In this document: piece after piece, positions 52,191 to 60,107 of the stretch
Layout: every line of letters starts with the position of its first letter
Position numbering within the stretch: position 1 is the stretch's first letter
Assembly (NCBI RefSeq): GCF_001484685.1
Contig: NZ_CP012200.1
Coordinates: 242,321 to 306,320 of the forward strand
Direction of reading: 5' to 3'
Length of the DNA stretch: 64,000 nucleotides
From: Thermococcus sp. 2319x1
GTDB lineage: Archaea; Methanobacteriota_B; Thermococci; Thermococcales; Thermococcaceae
Translations under genes and position numbers: made by a program
The notes under the pieces: model-generated
Told to the model about the DNA's origin: nothing
Databases searched by the model: none
The model's input: only the letters and a program-made list of their open reading frames with translations

Positions 52191-52202
52191 GGTATTTATA
52201 CC
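52191..52202 (-). promoter_or_regulatory. TATA box of nre
   Basis: GGTATAAATACC on the minus strand, a strong Thermococcales TATA. Spacing to ATG 52169 is what a leaderless transcript needs, and no ribosome site precedes that ATG. Confidence 0.6.
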
Positions 52203-52266
52203 TATCCTCGGCGTTTCCCTTTGCGAAAGATTTAAATACCCTCCCAAACTCCTTAATGTTGGACGT

Positions 52267-52353
52267 GCCGCGGTAGCCTAGCCTGGTAGGGCGCCGGCCT
52301 GCTAAGCCGGTGGGCATAGTCCCTCCGGGGTTCAAATCCCCGCCGCGGCGCCA
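52267..52353 (+). tRNA. tRNA-Ser (anticodon GCU)
   Basis: Acceptor GCCGCGG/CCGCGGC, anticodon stem CCGGC/GCCGG closing CTGCTAA, a long variable arm, T arm CGGGG-TTCAAAT-CCCCG, discriminator G and encoded CCA. Reads AGC/AGU. Followed by tRNA-Cys after 22 bases. Confidence 0.95.
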
Positions 52354-52375
52354 AAATATCTTCTTCGGGTAAAAT

Positions 52376-52450
52376 GCCGGGATAGCCTAGAGGTGAGGCG
52401 GCGGACTGCAGATCCGCTTTACGGGGGTTCAAATCCCCCTCCCGGCTCCA
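52376..52450 (+). tRNA. tRNA-Cys (anticodon GCA)
   Basis: Acceptor GCCGGGA/TCCCGGC, anticodon stem GCGGA/TCCGC closing CTGCAGA, T arm GGGGG-TTCAAAT-CCCCC, discriminator T and encoded CCA. Its final A directly abuts the stop codon of the convergent threonine synthase gene. Confidence 0.95.
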
Positions 52451-53497
52451 TTAAACGCTTTTCAGCCCAGAACCGGTAAGGGGAATGAGGACTTTTGTGC
52501 CTTTTTCAAAATAACCATCCCCTAAGAGCAACTTAAATGCAGCGTAGGCTGTTGCTGACGTTGGTTCGACTAAAAAGCCCATAGAAATAAGTTCTTTTAT
52601 AGCCTCCACTATCTCTTCATCTCCCACAGAAACACATGCTCCATCGCTCTCTTTTAGGACTTTGAGCATCTGCCTTCTTCTGGGAGGTTCTGGAATGGCT
52701 ATCCCTTCTGCAAGTCTGCTTTTTTCTTTACTTCTCTTGCACAGGCTTTCATATCCTCTCCCTTGGACGGCAATCATTCTTGGAATTTTTGTTCTTCCAA
52801 GCTTTTCTAAATCTTTAAACCCCTTATAGAGTCCCAAAAATAGAGTCCCACTTCCAGTAGCTGCTAACGTGTAGTCCACACTTCCTATCTGCTCATAAAC
52901 CTCATAAGCTATTGTTTTTGTGCCTTCGATGAAGTAGGGGTTGTACCAGTGAGATATATACATCCCTTTCCGAAAACCCTTTGCCCTTTCGTGCACTTCC
53001 ATTCGTGATCCCTCAACCTCATGAACCTCCGCCTCTAATAGTTTTAGAAGCCTCTTTTTTCCTTCGCTTGTGTGTTTTGGAATGAAGATATGGGCTTTTA
53101 GCCCTTCACTTTTTGCGAAGAGCGCCAAGCTTAACGCTGCATTTCCGGAAGAGTCAAGTGTTACCTCCCTTATGCCTTCTTCCTTCAGTTTTGCAACGGT
53201 CACATAAGTACCCCTGTCCTTGAAGGAGCCGCTGGGCATCAGGTATTCAAGCTTGAAGAAAACGTTGATCCCTTCGATTTTTCTCCCAACTATTGGAGTT
53301 ATTGGAAGAGTCAACTTTGGCAAAAACTCCTCTTTTAGGGGTAAAAAACTGAGGTACCTCCTTACGTCCAGGAATTCTCCTCTCAGCAACCCTCTAAAAC
53401 TACCTTCTTTTTCCCCGATGTATTCAAGAACTCCTCCGCATTCGCACATAATTTTAAAGCCTTCATAAGTCCTTCCGCATCTCAGACACTTTAACAT
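52451..53497 (-). CDS. thrC: threonine synthase
   Basis: 348 residues. It begins with a zinc-ribbon-like CLRCGRTYEGFKIMCECGG, common in archaeal threonine synthases. The PLP lysine is in PSGSFKDRGTYVTVAKL. DSSGNAALSLALFA and AATGSGTLFLGLYKGF are the substrate and phosphate loops, and LTGSGLKSV ends the protein. It converts O-phosphohomoserine to threonine. GGTGAGG precedes ATG 53497. The 3' end touches the tRNA-Cys gene with no spacer. Divergent from the uridine phosphorylase gene. Confidence 0.92.
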   Translation of the reverse strand: MLKCLRCGRTYEGFKIMCECGGVLEYIGEKEGSFRGLLRGEFLDVRRYLSFLPLKEEFLPKLTLPITPIVGRKIEGINVFFKLEYLMPSGSFKDRGTYVTVAKLKEEGIREVTLDSSGNAALSLALFAKSEGLKAHIFIPKHTSEGKKRLLKLLEAEVHEVEGSRMEVHERAKGFRKGMYISHWYNPYFIEGTKTIAYEVYEQIGSVDYTLAATGSGTLFLGLYKGFKDLEKLGRTKIPRMIAVQGRGYESLCKRSKEKSRLAEGIAIPEPPRRRQMLKVLKESDGACVSVGDEEIVEAIKELISMGFLVEPTSATAYAAFKLLLGDGYFEKGTKVLIPLTGSGLKSV

Positions 53498-53567
53498 CTC
53501 CTCACCCTTTGCAGTAGGGATTTCGTTTATATATCACTTTCCCAAAATCCATGTAGAGGTGGGAGAA

Positions 53568-54401
53568 ATGAAAAAGTTTATGCCCGCTGATAGGCCTCAA
53601 ACGGAAGAGGGGTACCAATACCACATAGCCTGTAAGCCCGGTGATGTTGCCCGCTACGTTCTCCTCCCGGGCGATCCTGAGAGGGTTCCCAAGATAAGTT
53701 CCCTCTGGGATGAAGCAAAGGAAATAGCATTCCACAGGGAGTACAGAACCCACACGGGTAAGTATAAAGGCGTTCCTATAAGCGTAACCTCAACGGGAAT
53801 AGGAGGGCCTTCAACGGCAATAGCAATAGAGGAATTAGCAGCAATAGGTGCCGACACTTTCATTAGGGTAGGCTCGACGGGAGCAATCCAGCCCGGGATA
53901 GAGATTGGTGATTTGATAATAGCGAAAGCAGCTGTTAGACTTGAAGGGACGTCGAAGCAGTATGTTAGAGTTGAATATCCAGCAAGTGCCGATATTGAGG
54001 TTACCTTGGCCTTAATCGAAGCTGCGGAAACATTGGGGGTTAGCTACCACGTTGGAATCACGGCCTCTACTGACAGCTTTTATGTGGGCCAAGCAAGGCC
54101 CGGATTGAACGGCTATTTCCCGAGCTTTGCAAAGCACCTCATAGAGGATTTGAGGCAGGCTAAAGTTACGAACTTTGAGATGGAAGCTGCTACACTTTAC
54201 ACCCTCGCGAACATCTATGGTCTTAGAGCAGGCTGTGTCTGTGCGGTCTTTGCAAATAGAATAACCAATGAGTTTGGAAAAGCCGGAGAAAGGGAGGCGG
54301 CATTGGTTGCAAGTGAAGCTGTCAAAATTCTACACGAATGGGATGAAGAGAAAGAGAAAAAAGGTAAAAAATACTGGTTCCCAAGTTTGAGGAAGCTTTA
54401 A
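53568..54401 (+). CDS. udp: uridine phosphorylase
   Basis: 277 residues of the NP-I nucleoside phosphorylase family. YVLLPGDPERV is the phosphate loop, STGIGGPSTAIAIEELA and RVGSTGAIQPGIEIGDL follow, and NFEMEAATLYTLANIYGLRA is the ribose/base site of uridine phosphorylases. It splits uridine with phosphate, releasing uracil for salvage. GAGGTGGGAG at 53553-53562 supports ATG 53568; GTG 53559 is in that site. Overlaps the end of the DUF257 gene by 4 bp. Confidence 0.92.
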   Translation: MKKFMPADRPQTEEGYQYHIACKPGDVARYVLLPGDPERVPKISSLWDEAKEIAFHREYRTHTGKYKGVPISVTSTGIGGPSTAIAIEELAAIGADTFIRVGSTGAIQPGIEIGDLIIAKAAVRLEGTSKQYVRVEYPASADIEVTLALIEAAETLGVSYHVGITASTDSFYVGQARPGLNGYFPSFAKHLIEDLRQAKVTNFEMEAATLYTLANIYGLRAGCVCAVFANRITNEFGKAGEREAALVASEAVKILHEWDEEKEKKGKKYWFPSLRKL

Positions 54402-55099
54402 TCCCTTTTTAATTTAATTAGAGAATCTTGGAGCTCTTGGGCTTCGATGCTGGAGGTTTTTCCATAGTCCTCGAAATCAACTGACCTTACTACTTGGAAG
54501 TTTATCCTCTTTTCTGATAGCTGAACGAGGAAGCTTCTGCTTGAGTGCTCTCTAAACTCTTGGAGAATTTTTTCGTTTAGGAGGGATGTGTTAACCAACG
54601 TTACCAGCACTCTCTTCTCATCCCCAAGGAAAGGTCGTATTATTGTTCCGAAAAACGTTTCCAGTGCTCTGGGGTCATCTTCATAGAGCTTTATAAGCTT
54701 CTCTATCCCCACAACAATTCTTATAGCGAATTCACTCTCTTCTTCTCTTTGGAACTCCTTGAGAGCTTCCAGATACTGCTCTCTCCACACGGGGATCTCA
54801 CTTTTTAGCTCTATCCTCTTGAGGATTTTGCCCGTTTTCATAATTCCGCCAAACTTAATTACTGGCAGGTTTTCTATAAAAGACGGGTCAATACCTGCAA
54901 GTTCAAGGTGGGCCTTTAAGATGTGGAGCTGGTCAAGTACATCTATAAGGAGCACCTTAGTGTTGCTCTGCTTTGCATAGTTAATGACGATGCGGAATAT
55001 TAGATGGATTGGTTCCGAAGAGGTGTATTCCACCAGAATGTCCTCCCCTCTTCTTATTTTTCTAAGCTGATTGAAAACGTCTCTCTCAAAAATCTCCAT
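54398..55099 (-). CDS. DUF257 family protein
   Basis: 233 residues starting MEIFERDVFNQLRKIRRGED, with ILVEYTSSEPIHLIFRIVIN and TKVLLIDVLDQLHILKAHLE. This is the Thermococcales-restricted DUF257 family, which resembles a RecA-like fold without a clear Walker A, and has no known function. ATG 55099 is used after GGGAGTGGGA; in-frame GTG 55108 is upstream. The 280 bases between it and tRNA-Leu show TATA-like sequence but no convincing gene. Confidence 0.75.
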   Translation of the reverse strand: MEIFERDVFNQLRKIRRGEDILVEYTSSEPIHLIFRIVINYAKQSNTKVLLIDVLDQLHILKAHLELAGIDPSFIENLPVIKFGGIMKTGKILKRIELKSEIPVWREQYLEALKEFQREEESEFAIRIVVGIEKLIKLYEDDPRALETFFGTIIRPFLGDEKRVLVTLVNTSLLNEKILQEFREHSSRSFLVQLSEKRINFQVVRSVDFEDYGKTSSIEAQELQDSLIKLKRD

Positions 55100-55388
55100 G
55101 TTTCCCACTCCCCTGTGAATTTCGTCGTATGAACATTCCTAAAATTAAAAATTGGAATAATTCACCATATGTGCGGATAGTTATGGGACTATAAAAAGCT
55201 TTTTGCGAATATTTTTAGTTTATACCTTGAACTTATTAAACTTCATCCTCCTTACATCCGGAAGCGCCAAAATCCCTAAGGGAGAATTTGTTAGAATAGT
55301 TCTTGGAACTGAACTTATAAAACTCCTATCTGAAGGCCCGGCAGTTTTGAATCTAAAGCTTTTTAGAAGAAAGCGGATTTTACAAAGG

Positions 55389-55476
55389 TGGTGCGGGGGA
55401 CGGGATTCGAACCCGCGTAGCCCTACGGCACCGGATCTTAAGTCCGGCCCCTTTGGCCAGGCTCGGGCACCCCCGC
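55389..55476 (-). tRNA. tRNA-Leu (anticodon UAA)
   Basis: Acceptor GCGGGGG/CCCCCGC, anticodon stem CCGGA/TCCGG closing CTTAAGA, long variable arm, T arm CGGG-TTCGAAT-CCCG, discriminator A and encoded CCA. Shares its acceptor and D arm with the tRNA-Leu(UAG) at 826. Confidence 0.94.
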
Positions 55477-55588
55477 TCATAAGTGAAAGAGCAAAGTTCG
55501 AATAAAAAGCTTTCGGTAATTCAAAAAAGGTAAAGCTTAAAAAGAAATGCTTGTAAGTGAACACAGTCAAGATCATGGAGGGATTAAA

Positions 55589-55747
55589 ATGGCAAGGTTT
55601 CCTGAAGCTGAGGCAAGAATATTTAGGAAGTACATCTGCATGAGGTGCGGTGCCACTAACCCATGGAGAGCAGAGAAGTGCAGGAAGTGCGGATACAAGG
55701 GACTAAGGCCAAAAGCTAAAGAACCAAGAGGAGGAGCAGGACGTTAG
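55589..55747 (+). CDS. rpl40e: 50S ribosomal protein L40e
   Basis: 52 residues starting [20 protein letters not shown]. Two CxxC pairs ([17 protein letters not shown]) form a zinc ribbon, followed by the basic tail [15 protein letters not shown]. Unlike eukaryotes, no ubiquitin fusion. GGAGGGATT sets ATG 55589. Its last 4 bases overlap the convergent padR gene. Confidence 0.95.
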   Translation: MARFPEAEARIFRKYICMRCGATNPWRAEKCRKCGYKGLRPKAKEPRGGAGR

Positions 55748-56073
55748 AGGTACTTAAGCTTGTTTAATATTTCTTCTATAAATTTTATTCCCTCTTCGAG
55801 GAGTTTTTCCCCTTTTTCTGTAAGCTTGTAGTATTTCCTCGAGGGTTTTCCGGTTTCGCTTTCGTGCCATTCTGAAGTTACGTATCCATCGTGTTCAAGC
55901 TTGTAAAGCACCACATAGCTGCTTACCGTGGCAGGTTCAAATCCGAATCTCTCTCTTATCTCATTTTTGAGTTCATATGCATACATAGGCCTGTCTTTTA
56001 GCAATCTCAGTATGTAAACCCACAGAACTTCCTTTGTTATCTTCTCCTTGAGTCTCTCCATGGGGGTTGTCAT
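55744..56073 (-). CDS. PadR-family transcriptional regulator
   Basis: 109 residues. A winged helix begins [20 protein letters not shown]. The recognition region is [21 protein letters not shown], then the wing [20 protein letters not shown] and a C-terminal helix for dimerisation. ATG 56073 follows GGGTGAT; in-frame GTG 56082 overlaps it. The AT-rich upstream DNA contains TGATACATATTGTCA (56089-56103), an imperfect inverted repeat that could be its own operator. Target unknown. Confidence 0.85.
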   Translation of the reverse strand: MTTPMERLKEKITKEVLWVYILRLLKDRPMYAYELKNEIRERFGFEPATVSSYVVLYKLEHDGYVTSEWHESETGKPSRKYYKLTEKGEKLLEEGIKFIEEILNKLKYL

Positions 56074-56225
56074 ATATATCACCCTCGATGATACATATTG
56101 TCATCCTTAAAACTTTTATGCTTATAAATATTGGGTTTTCATATAATTTAAACATTTTGCCGCTATAAAATCCAAAAGCAAAAGGGTTTTAACTGCAAAA
56201 ACTCAAAGACAAATGGTGAGCTACC

Positions 56226-56525
56226 ATGAACCTTGACTTCGGTGGAATAATGGGAGATATGGGAATTGGAGCCGTTGTTGGCTTTATAACGGGCTATGCG
56301 CTTAAAAAGTTCATAAAAATAGTGCTTACCTTGATAGGCGTATATCTGCTGAGTCTCTTCTGGCTTCAGCAAAAGGGGGTTATAACAGTAAACACCGATG
56401 CTCTCTTCAACCTTGCAGAAAGCGCAACTGCATCAACTTTAACTTTGGCCGATAAAGTAGTGGGGATTTTACCGGGGACTGGGGCATTTGTTGCAGGCTT
56501 CTATTTAGGGTTCCGCAAAGGTTAA
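56226..56525 (+). CDS. FUN14-family membrane protein
   Basis: 99 residues with three hydrophobic segments. The glycine-rich first segment (IGAVVGFITGYALKKFIKIV) and LPGTGAFVAGFYLGFRKG at the end match archaeal FUN14 proteins, relatives of mitochondrial FUNDC1. Function in archaea is unknown. GGTGAGCTACC precedes ATG 56226. The flippase gene follows 25 bases downstream. Confidence 0.82.
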   Translation: MNLDFGGIMGDMGIGAVVGFITGYALKKFIKIVLTLIGVYLLSLFWLQQKGVITVNTDALFNLAESATASTLTLADKVVGILPGTGAFVAGFYLGFRKG

Positions 56526-56550
56526 ATTCCGCTTTATTTATTTTTCTTTC

Positions 56551-57873
56551 ATGAGTTACGAGAAGAAGGTCATGTTACGGCATTCAATAGCGAGTATAGT
56601 GGCTCTTGTCCTCTTCGGTCTCAGCAGGCTTGTCTACAGCATAGTTATCTCAAGAAGATTTGGCATTGAAGTTCTGGGAAAGGTGAATTCGCTGATATCA
56701 CAGGCATTTTTACTGGCCATTCCGTTAAGCTTTTTTGCCGTTGCTTTGGGGAAATATGCCTCCGAGTTTCTGGGAAAAGGGGAAATAGAAAAAATAAAAT
56801 CCATGGCAACGTTGGGATTTTCTTTTCCTTTTATTGGCTTGATTTTGATTCCCTTTAACTTTTATTTGGCTTTTCTGGCGGTTTTAAGGGCGCTTCAGTT
56901 AACGTTTCGTAGCTTTATTTATGGTCTCCATCGGGGTGAGATTTATGCCTATGCAATGCTGGGAGCGTTTGTGCTATTTATTGGAGGATTTCTGTCGGAA
57001 AACTACTATCTGCCCTATATCGGCCTTCTTTCTGGTGTAACCCTCTTCGGGTTTTTGTATCTCCTTAAAGAAAAGCTCTTTGGAAAACCTACCTCTGAGA
57101 CCTTTAAAATCCTCCTAGGATATTCCAGCTTTGCATTCCTTGGGACAATTTCGGGAGTTTTTCTTGTTCAGGCTCCGTATTTTCTAAGCGAGAGGCTTGC
57201 TTCTCCCAGAGTCGCCGGTGTTGTTTCTGCCTCACTCTCTGCGGCATTTTTGTTGACGTACATGCCCCAGGTGTTTCAATCAGCCATAATGCCTCTGTAT
57301 TCCTATAAATATGGGAAAGATGAGATGGAATATGTAAAGTGGCTTGCCGAGGAATCCACAAAGTTGCTATCCCTTTTGGTGGCTTTGATGGTCTTTCTTC
57401 TTCTACTTGTTGGTAGGGAGATTTTGTCGTTCTTTTTTGGGTTTAGTCTGGGCAGTGAGTTCTACCTAACTCTTGTAGCTGTGGAAACGTATATTGCCTA
57501 TAATCCCAGCATAGTGGCACTGAATTCAACAAGGTATGTGAAAGAAGGGACTATCATTGCACTCTTGGGCGCTATGTTTTCTCTCGTTGCTTGGTTGCTT
57601 TTGATAACTTCCTTTGAAGAATATGGAACTGTTTTCGGGCTCTTTTTGGGATACCTCTCGATATTAATTGGCACATCAATCGTGGCAAACAAGAAGCTGG
57701 GGGTTTCGTTCGCCTCTTATGCCCAATTTGTTGTGGCTGTTTTACTGCAGTTCACGGTATTCCTATCAAAAGCCCTCTTGCTGTTGGCTTTTGTAGTATA
57801 CGTTGGAATATTCAGAAAAGAAATAAAAAGGGTGTTCAAGCTCTTTAAACTTTTCCGTGATAGAGGATTTTAA
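56551..57873 (+). CDS. polysaccharide/oligosaccharide flippase-like membrane protein
   Basis: 440 residues with about 12-14 membrane helices, of the MOP (Wzx/RfbX) exporter superfamily. It begins LRHSIASIVALVLFGLSRLV, has the family-like VYSIVISRRFGIEVLGKVNS, and ends in a basic cytosolic tail. It probably moves lipid-linked sugars across the membrane for glycan or glycoprotein assembly. No glycosyltransferase genes are adjacent. No good ribosome site is seen before ATG 56551. It overlaps the 3' end of the convergent phosphoesterase-like gene by 29 bp. Confidence 0.75.
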   Translation: MSYEKKVMLRHSIASIVALVLFGLSRLVYSIVISRRFGIEVLGKVNSLISQAFLLAIPLSFFAVALGKYASEFLGKGEIEKIKSMATLGFSFPFIGLILIPFNFYLAFLAVLRALQLTFRSFIYGLHRGEIYAYAMLGAFVLFIGGFLSENYYLPYIGLLSGVTLFGFLYLLKEKLFGKPTSETFKILLGYSSFAFLGTISGVFLVQAPYFLSERLASPRVAGVVSASLSAAFLLTYMPQVFQSAIMPLYSYKYGKDEMEYVKWLAEESTKLLSLLVALMVFLLLLVGREILSFFFGFSLGSEFYLTLVAVETYIAYNPSIVALNSTRYVKEGTIIALLGAMFSLVAWLLLITSFEEYGTVFGLFLGYLSILIGTSIVANKKLGVSFASYAQFVVAVLLQFTVFLSKALLLLAFVVYVGIFRKEIKRVFKLFKLFRDRGF

Positions 57874-58600
57874 TGAGCTCCTCTGGCAATCCTTCTGCTT
57901 TGATTTTGTCCTCTATGATTTTCTTGTCATATTCAACTTCTACGAATTTCGTGTGCAGATTGTCAACATTTATGAGGGCAAAAGTTGCCTTGTGCTCTTT
58001 TCCTGCTGGGAATCCAATGCTGCCGGGGCATACTACCCTTCCGTACCTCGTCATGGCATTAAGGGGAAGTTTTGGTGATGCTACTAATAGAAGTTCGTAG
58101 TCTTTTACCGGTCTCATGACGGCTTCGTAATATGAGGTGGGCTGTTCTGGAAGAACCTTGCCCTCGAAGGGGTTTAATGGGCTTCCATAGACCCCGAAAA
58201 TGTCGTTCTTGCCGATTTTGTCAACAAGATATATAGGCAAATCTCTTATGAACTCCCTTCCTTCATGGCCAAGCTTCTCCCAGGTGTATTTTAATGCCTC
58301 TTTTACGTATGGCTCGAGTGCAAGTTCATTAATATACTCTGGCCCTTCAGCGTGTGGGTCACTCATAGCTATTATCTGGTCGAATTCTCCGCGGATTACC
58401 TTTACATGGTTGTTTTTCACCAGATCATCGAGAACATCGAGAACTTCCTCTGGATAGGGGAACAATCCAACTATGTTTCCGAGGATGTAGTATTTTTCAA
58501 TCTCATAACCTTCTTCCTTAAGCTCCTCAATTCTTCCGAGGGCTCTTACGAGGGCGGGGAGGTTTCCATTGATGTTCGCCAACACTGCCACGTATGTCAT
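57845..58600 (-). CDS. metallophosphoesterase-fold protein without metal ligands
   Basis: 251 residues aligning along their length with YfcE/MJ0936-type phosphodiesterases, but each ligand motif is changed. SDIHGN reads ANINGN (8-13), GDIVG reads GNIVG (41-45), GNHD reads GEFD (71-74), HGSP reads YGSP (138-141) and GHTH is replaced around 173-177 (VASPK). The fold-defining residues PGSIGFPAG and the alternating helices remain. It is therefore probably a binding or regulatory protein, not an enzyme. GGTGGTGGA precedes ATG 58600. A possible 29-residue reading frame lies just upstream on the same strand. Confidence 0.82.
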   Translation of the reverse strand: MTYVAVLANINGNLPALVRALGRIEELKEEGYEIEKYYILGNIVGLFPYPEEVLDVLDDLVKNNHVKVIRGEFDQIIAMSDPHAEGPEYINELALEPYVKEALKYTWEKLGHEGREFIRDLPIYLVDKIGKNDIFGVYGSPLNPFEGKVLPEQPTSYYEAVMRPVKDYELLLVASPKLPLNAMTRYGRVVCPGSIGFPAGKEHKATFALINVDNLHTKFVEVEYDKKIIEDKIKAEGLPEELIKILYHGKV

Positions 58601-58672
58601 TCCACCACCCCCCTTAATTTTTCTAACTTTAATTTACTAAAAGAGGTATTTAAGCTTTTCGAAATTTGGGGG

Positions 58673-58762
58673 TCAAAAAGAGAGGAATCTCCTTTTCTTT
58701 CTCCCATCTTGTTTAGTTTTTGCATTGGTGAGCAGGTAGAGTATAAGTGCATCCTCTATCAC
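58673..58762 (-). CDS. possible 29-residue small protein
   Basis: GTG 58762 is preceded, four bases away, by a perfect nine-base ribosome site GGAGGTGAT (58767-58775). The frame begins VIEDALILYLL, continues with a basic stretch (GRKKRRFLSF) and stops at 58673. A minus-strand TATA-like ATTTTTAAATAAC lies at about 58835-58848. It could be a real small protein or a leader peptide for the phosphoesterase-like gene 72 bases downstream. I do not recognise it. Confidence 0.45.
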   Translation of the reverse strand: MIEDALILYLLTNAKTKQDGRKKRRFLSF

Positions 58763-58890
58763 CGCTATCACCTCCGTCAAAACAGTGCTGTGTTCTGATG
58801 GGTGAGAAACGTTCTGTATTTTAATTACAAGGAGTTATTTAAAAATTTTTGGTTTACTTTTTAAGTGCGGGTTGTTCGAGAACAAATATA

Positions 58891-58968
58891 TGGCGCCCCG
58901 GCGGGGATTTGAACCCCGGACCTCGAGGTCCGCAGCCTCGCGCCCTATCCAGACTAGGCCACCGGGGC
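58891..58968 (-). tRNA. tRNA-Arg (anticodon GCG)
   Basis: Acceptor GCCCCGG/CCGGGGC, anticodon stem CGAGG/CCTCG closing CTGCGGA, T arm CGGGG-TTCAAAT-CCCCG, discriminator G and encoded CCA. Divergent from the Xaa-Pro peptidase gene. Confidence 0.94.
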
Positions 58969-59033
58969 ATCCAAGGAACTTTTTGGGAGAGACCTTATAA
59001 ATTTTGCTCGCAAGCTTCTTTATGGTGGTATAC

Positions 59034-60107
59034 GTGAATAGAATGGAGAAATTCCTAAGATTCCTTATGGAGTATAATTACGAGGGTGCATTAATAACTC
59101 CCGGCAGCAACCTCTATTATCTGACCGGAATGAGCCCTCAAGCAACTGAAGAAAGGCTTTTTCTCCTTGTAGTCAATAAAGAAGGAGAAAGCGTTCTAAT
59201 AGCACCCAAGCTTTATGAAAATGAAGTTGAGTGGGAAAATTCAGTATTCTGGAGTGACGAGGAGAACCCCTATGAAATCCTTGAAAGAGTATTGGCTTCT
59301 CTGAATTTGAAGGGCGGTAAGATTCTGGTGGAAGATACGATGAGAGCAAGCTTTCTAATCCACATTGAGCGGCTTTTGAAAGATTACACTTTCTATCCGC
59401 TGAGCGTTGTTGCAAGAGAACTAAGAATGCGTAAAGACGAAAAGGAACTAAGCCTGATGAAGAAAGCCGCTGAAATTGCAGATAAAGTTTTCTACGAAAT
59501 AATAAGCAGGGAATTGATTGGGAAGAGTGAAAAGCAGGTTGCTCTGGAAATTGAGTTTCTCATTAGGGAACTGGCAGACGGTGTCTCTTTCTCTCCTATA
59601 GTAGCTTCCGGAAAAAACGCTGCAAATCCTCATCATACGCCGGGTAATAGGAAAATAAGGTCCGGAGACTTCGTGATACTTGACTTCGGGGCAAGGTACA
59701 AAGGTTACTGTTCCGATATTACGAGAACCATAGCTGTAGGCCACCCGAATGAAAAGCTCAAAGAAATCTATGAAATTGTCAAAGAAGCTCAAGAAAGAGC
59801 TTTTCAGAGCGTCCGCGAAGGAATAAAGGCAAAGGAAGTTGACAAAGCAGCGAGAGAGCATATATTCGAGAAAGGTTATGGTAACTACTTCGTTCACAGA
59901 ACGGGACACGGAATTGGTCTTGAAGTGCATGAAGAGCCCTATATAAGCCAAACAAATGAGCGGATTCTTGAGCGCGGCATGACGTTTACCATTGAGCCGG
60001 GCATTTACATCCCCAATCTCGGAGGCGTGAGAATAGAAGACGATGTGGTGGTGGAGAAAAAAGGAAAAAGGCTTACAAAAGCTGAAAGGGAGTTAATAAC
60101 ACTTTGA
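59034..60107 (+). CDS. pepQ: Xaa-Pro dipeptidase/aminopeptidase (M24 family)
   Basis: 357 residues. The pita-bread C-terminal domain has all five metal ligands in FVILDFGARYKGYCSDITRT (two Asp), HRTGHGIGLEVHEEPY (His), FTIEPGIYIP (Glu) and GGVRIEDDVVV (Glu). The N-terminal domain (about 1-125) aids dimerisation. It cleaves X-Pro dipeptides or N-terminal residues before Pro. GTG 59034 is favoured because GGTGG (59024-59028) precedes it; ATG 59043 is possible. A TATA-like CTTATAAATT lies at 58994-59003. The 3' end overlaps the convergent amidohydrolase by 15 bp. Confidence 0.9.
   Translation: MNRMEKFLRFLMEYNYEGALITPGSNLYYLTGMSPQATEERLFLLVVNKEGESVLIAPKLYENEVEWENSVFWSDEENPYEILERVLASLNLKGGKILVEDTMRASFLIHIERLLKDYTFYPLSVVARELRMRKDEKELSLMKKAAEIADKVFYEIISRELIGKSEKQVALEIEFLIRELADGVSFSPIVASGKNAANPHHTPGNRKIRSGDFVILDFGARYKGYCSDITRTIAVGHPNEKLKEIYEIVKEAQERAFQSVREGIKAKEVDKAAREHIFEKGYGNYFVHRTGHGIGLEVHEEPYISQTNERILERGMTFTIEPGIYIPNLGGVRIEDDVVVEKKGKRLTKAERELITL

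Noticed and set aside
55109-55388. Possible gene starting MRIFLVYTLNLLNF between the DUF257 gene and tRNA-Leu
   Set aside because: The frame runs into the antisense of tRNA-Leu, has no ribosome site and no recognisable domain. TATA-like stretches alone do not support a gene.
56077-56093. TATCACCCTCGATGATA, one mismatch from the Thermococcales glycolytic motif TATCAC-N5-GTGATA
   Set aside because: Half of it is simply the GGGTGATA ribosome site of the padR gene, and neither neighbour is a sugar gene. Chance match is more likely.
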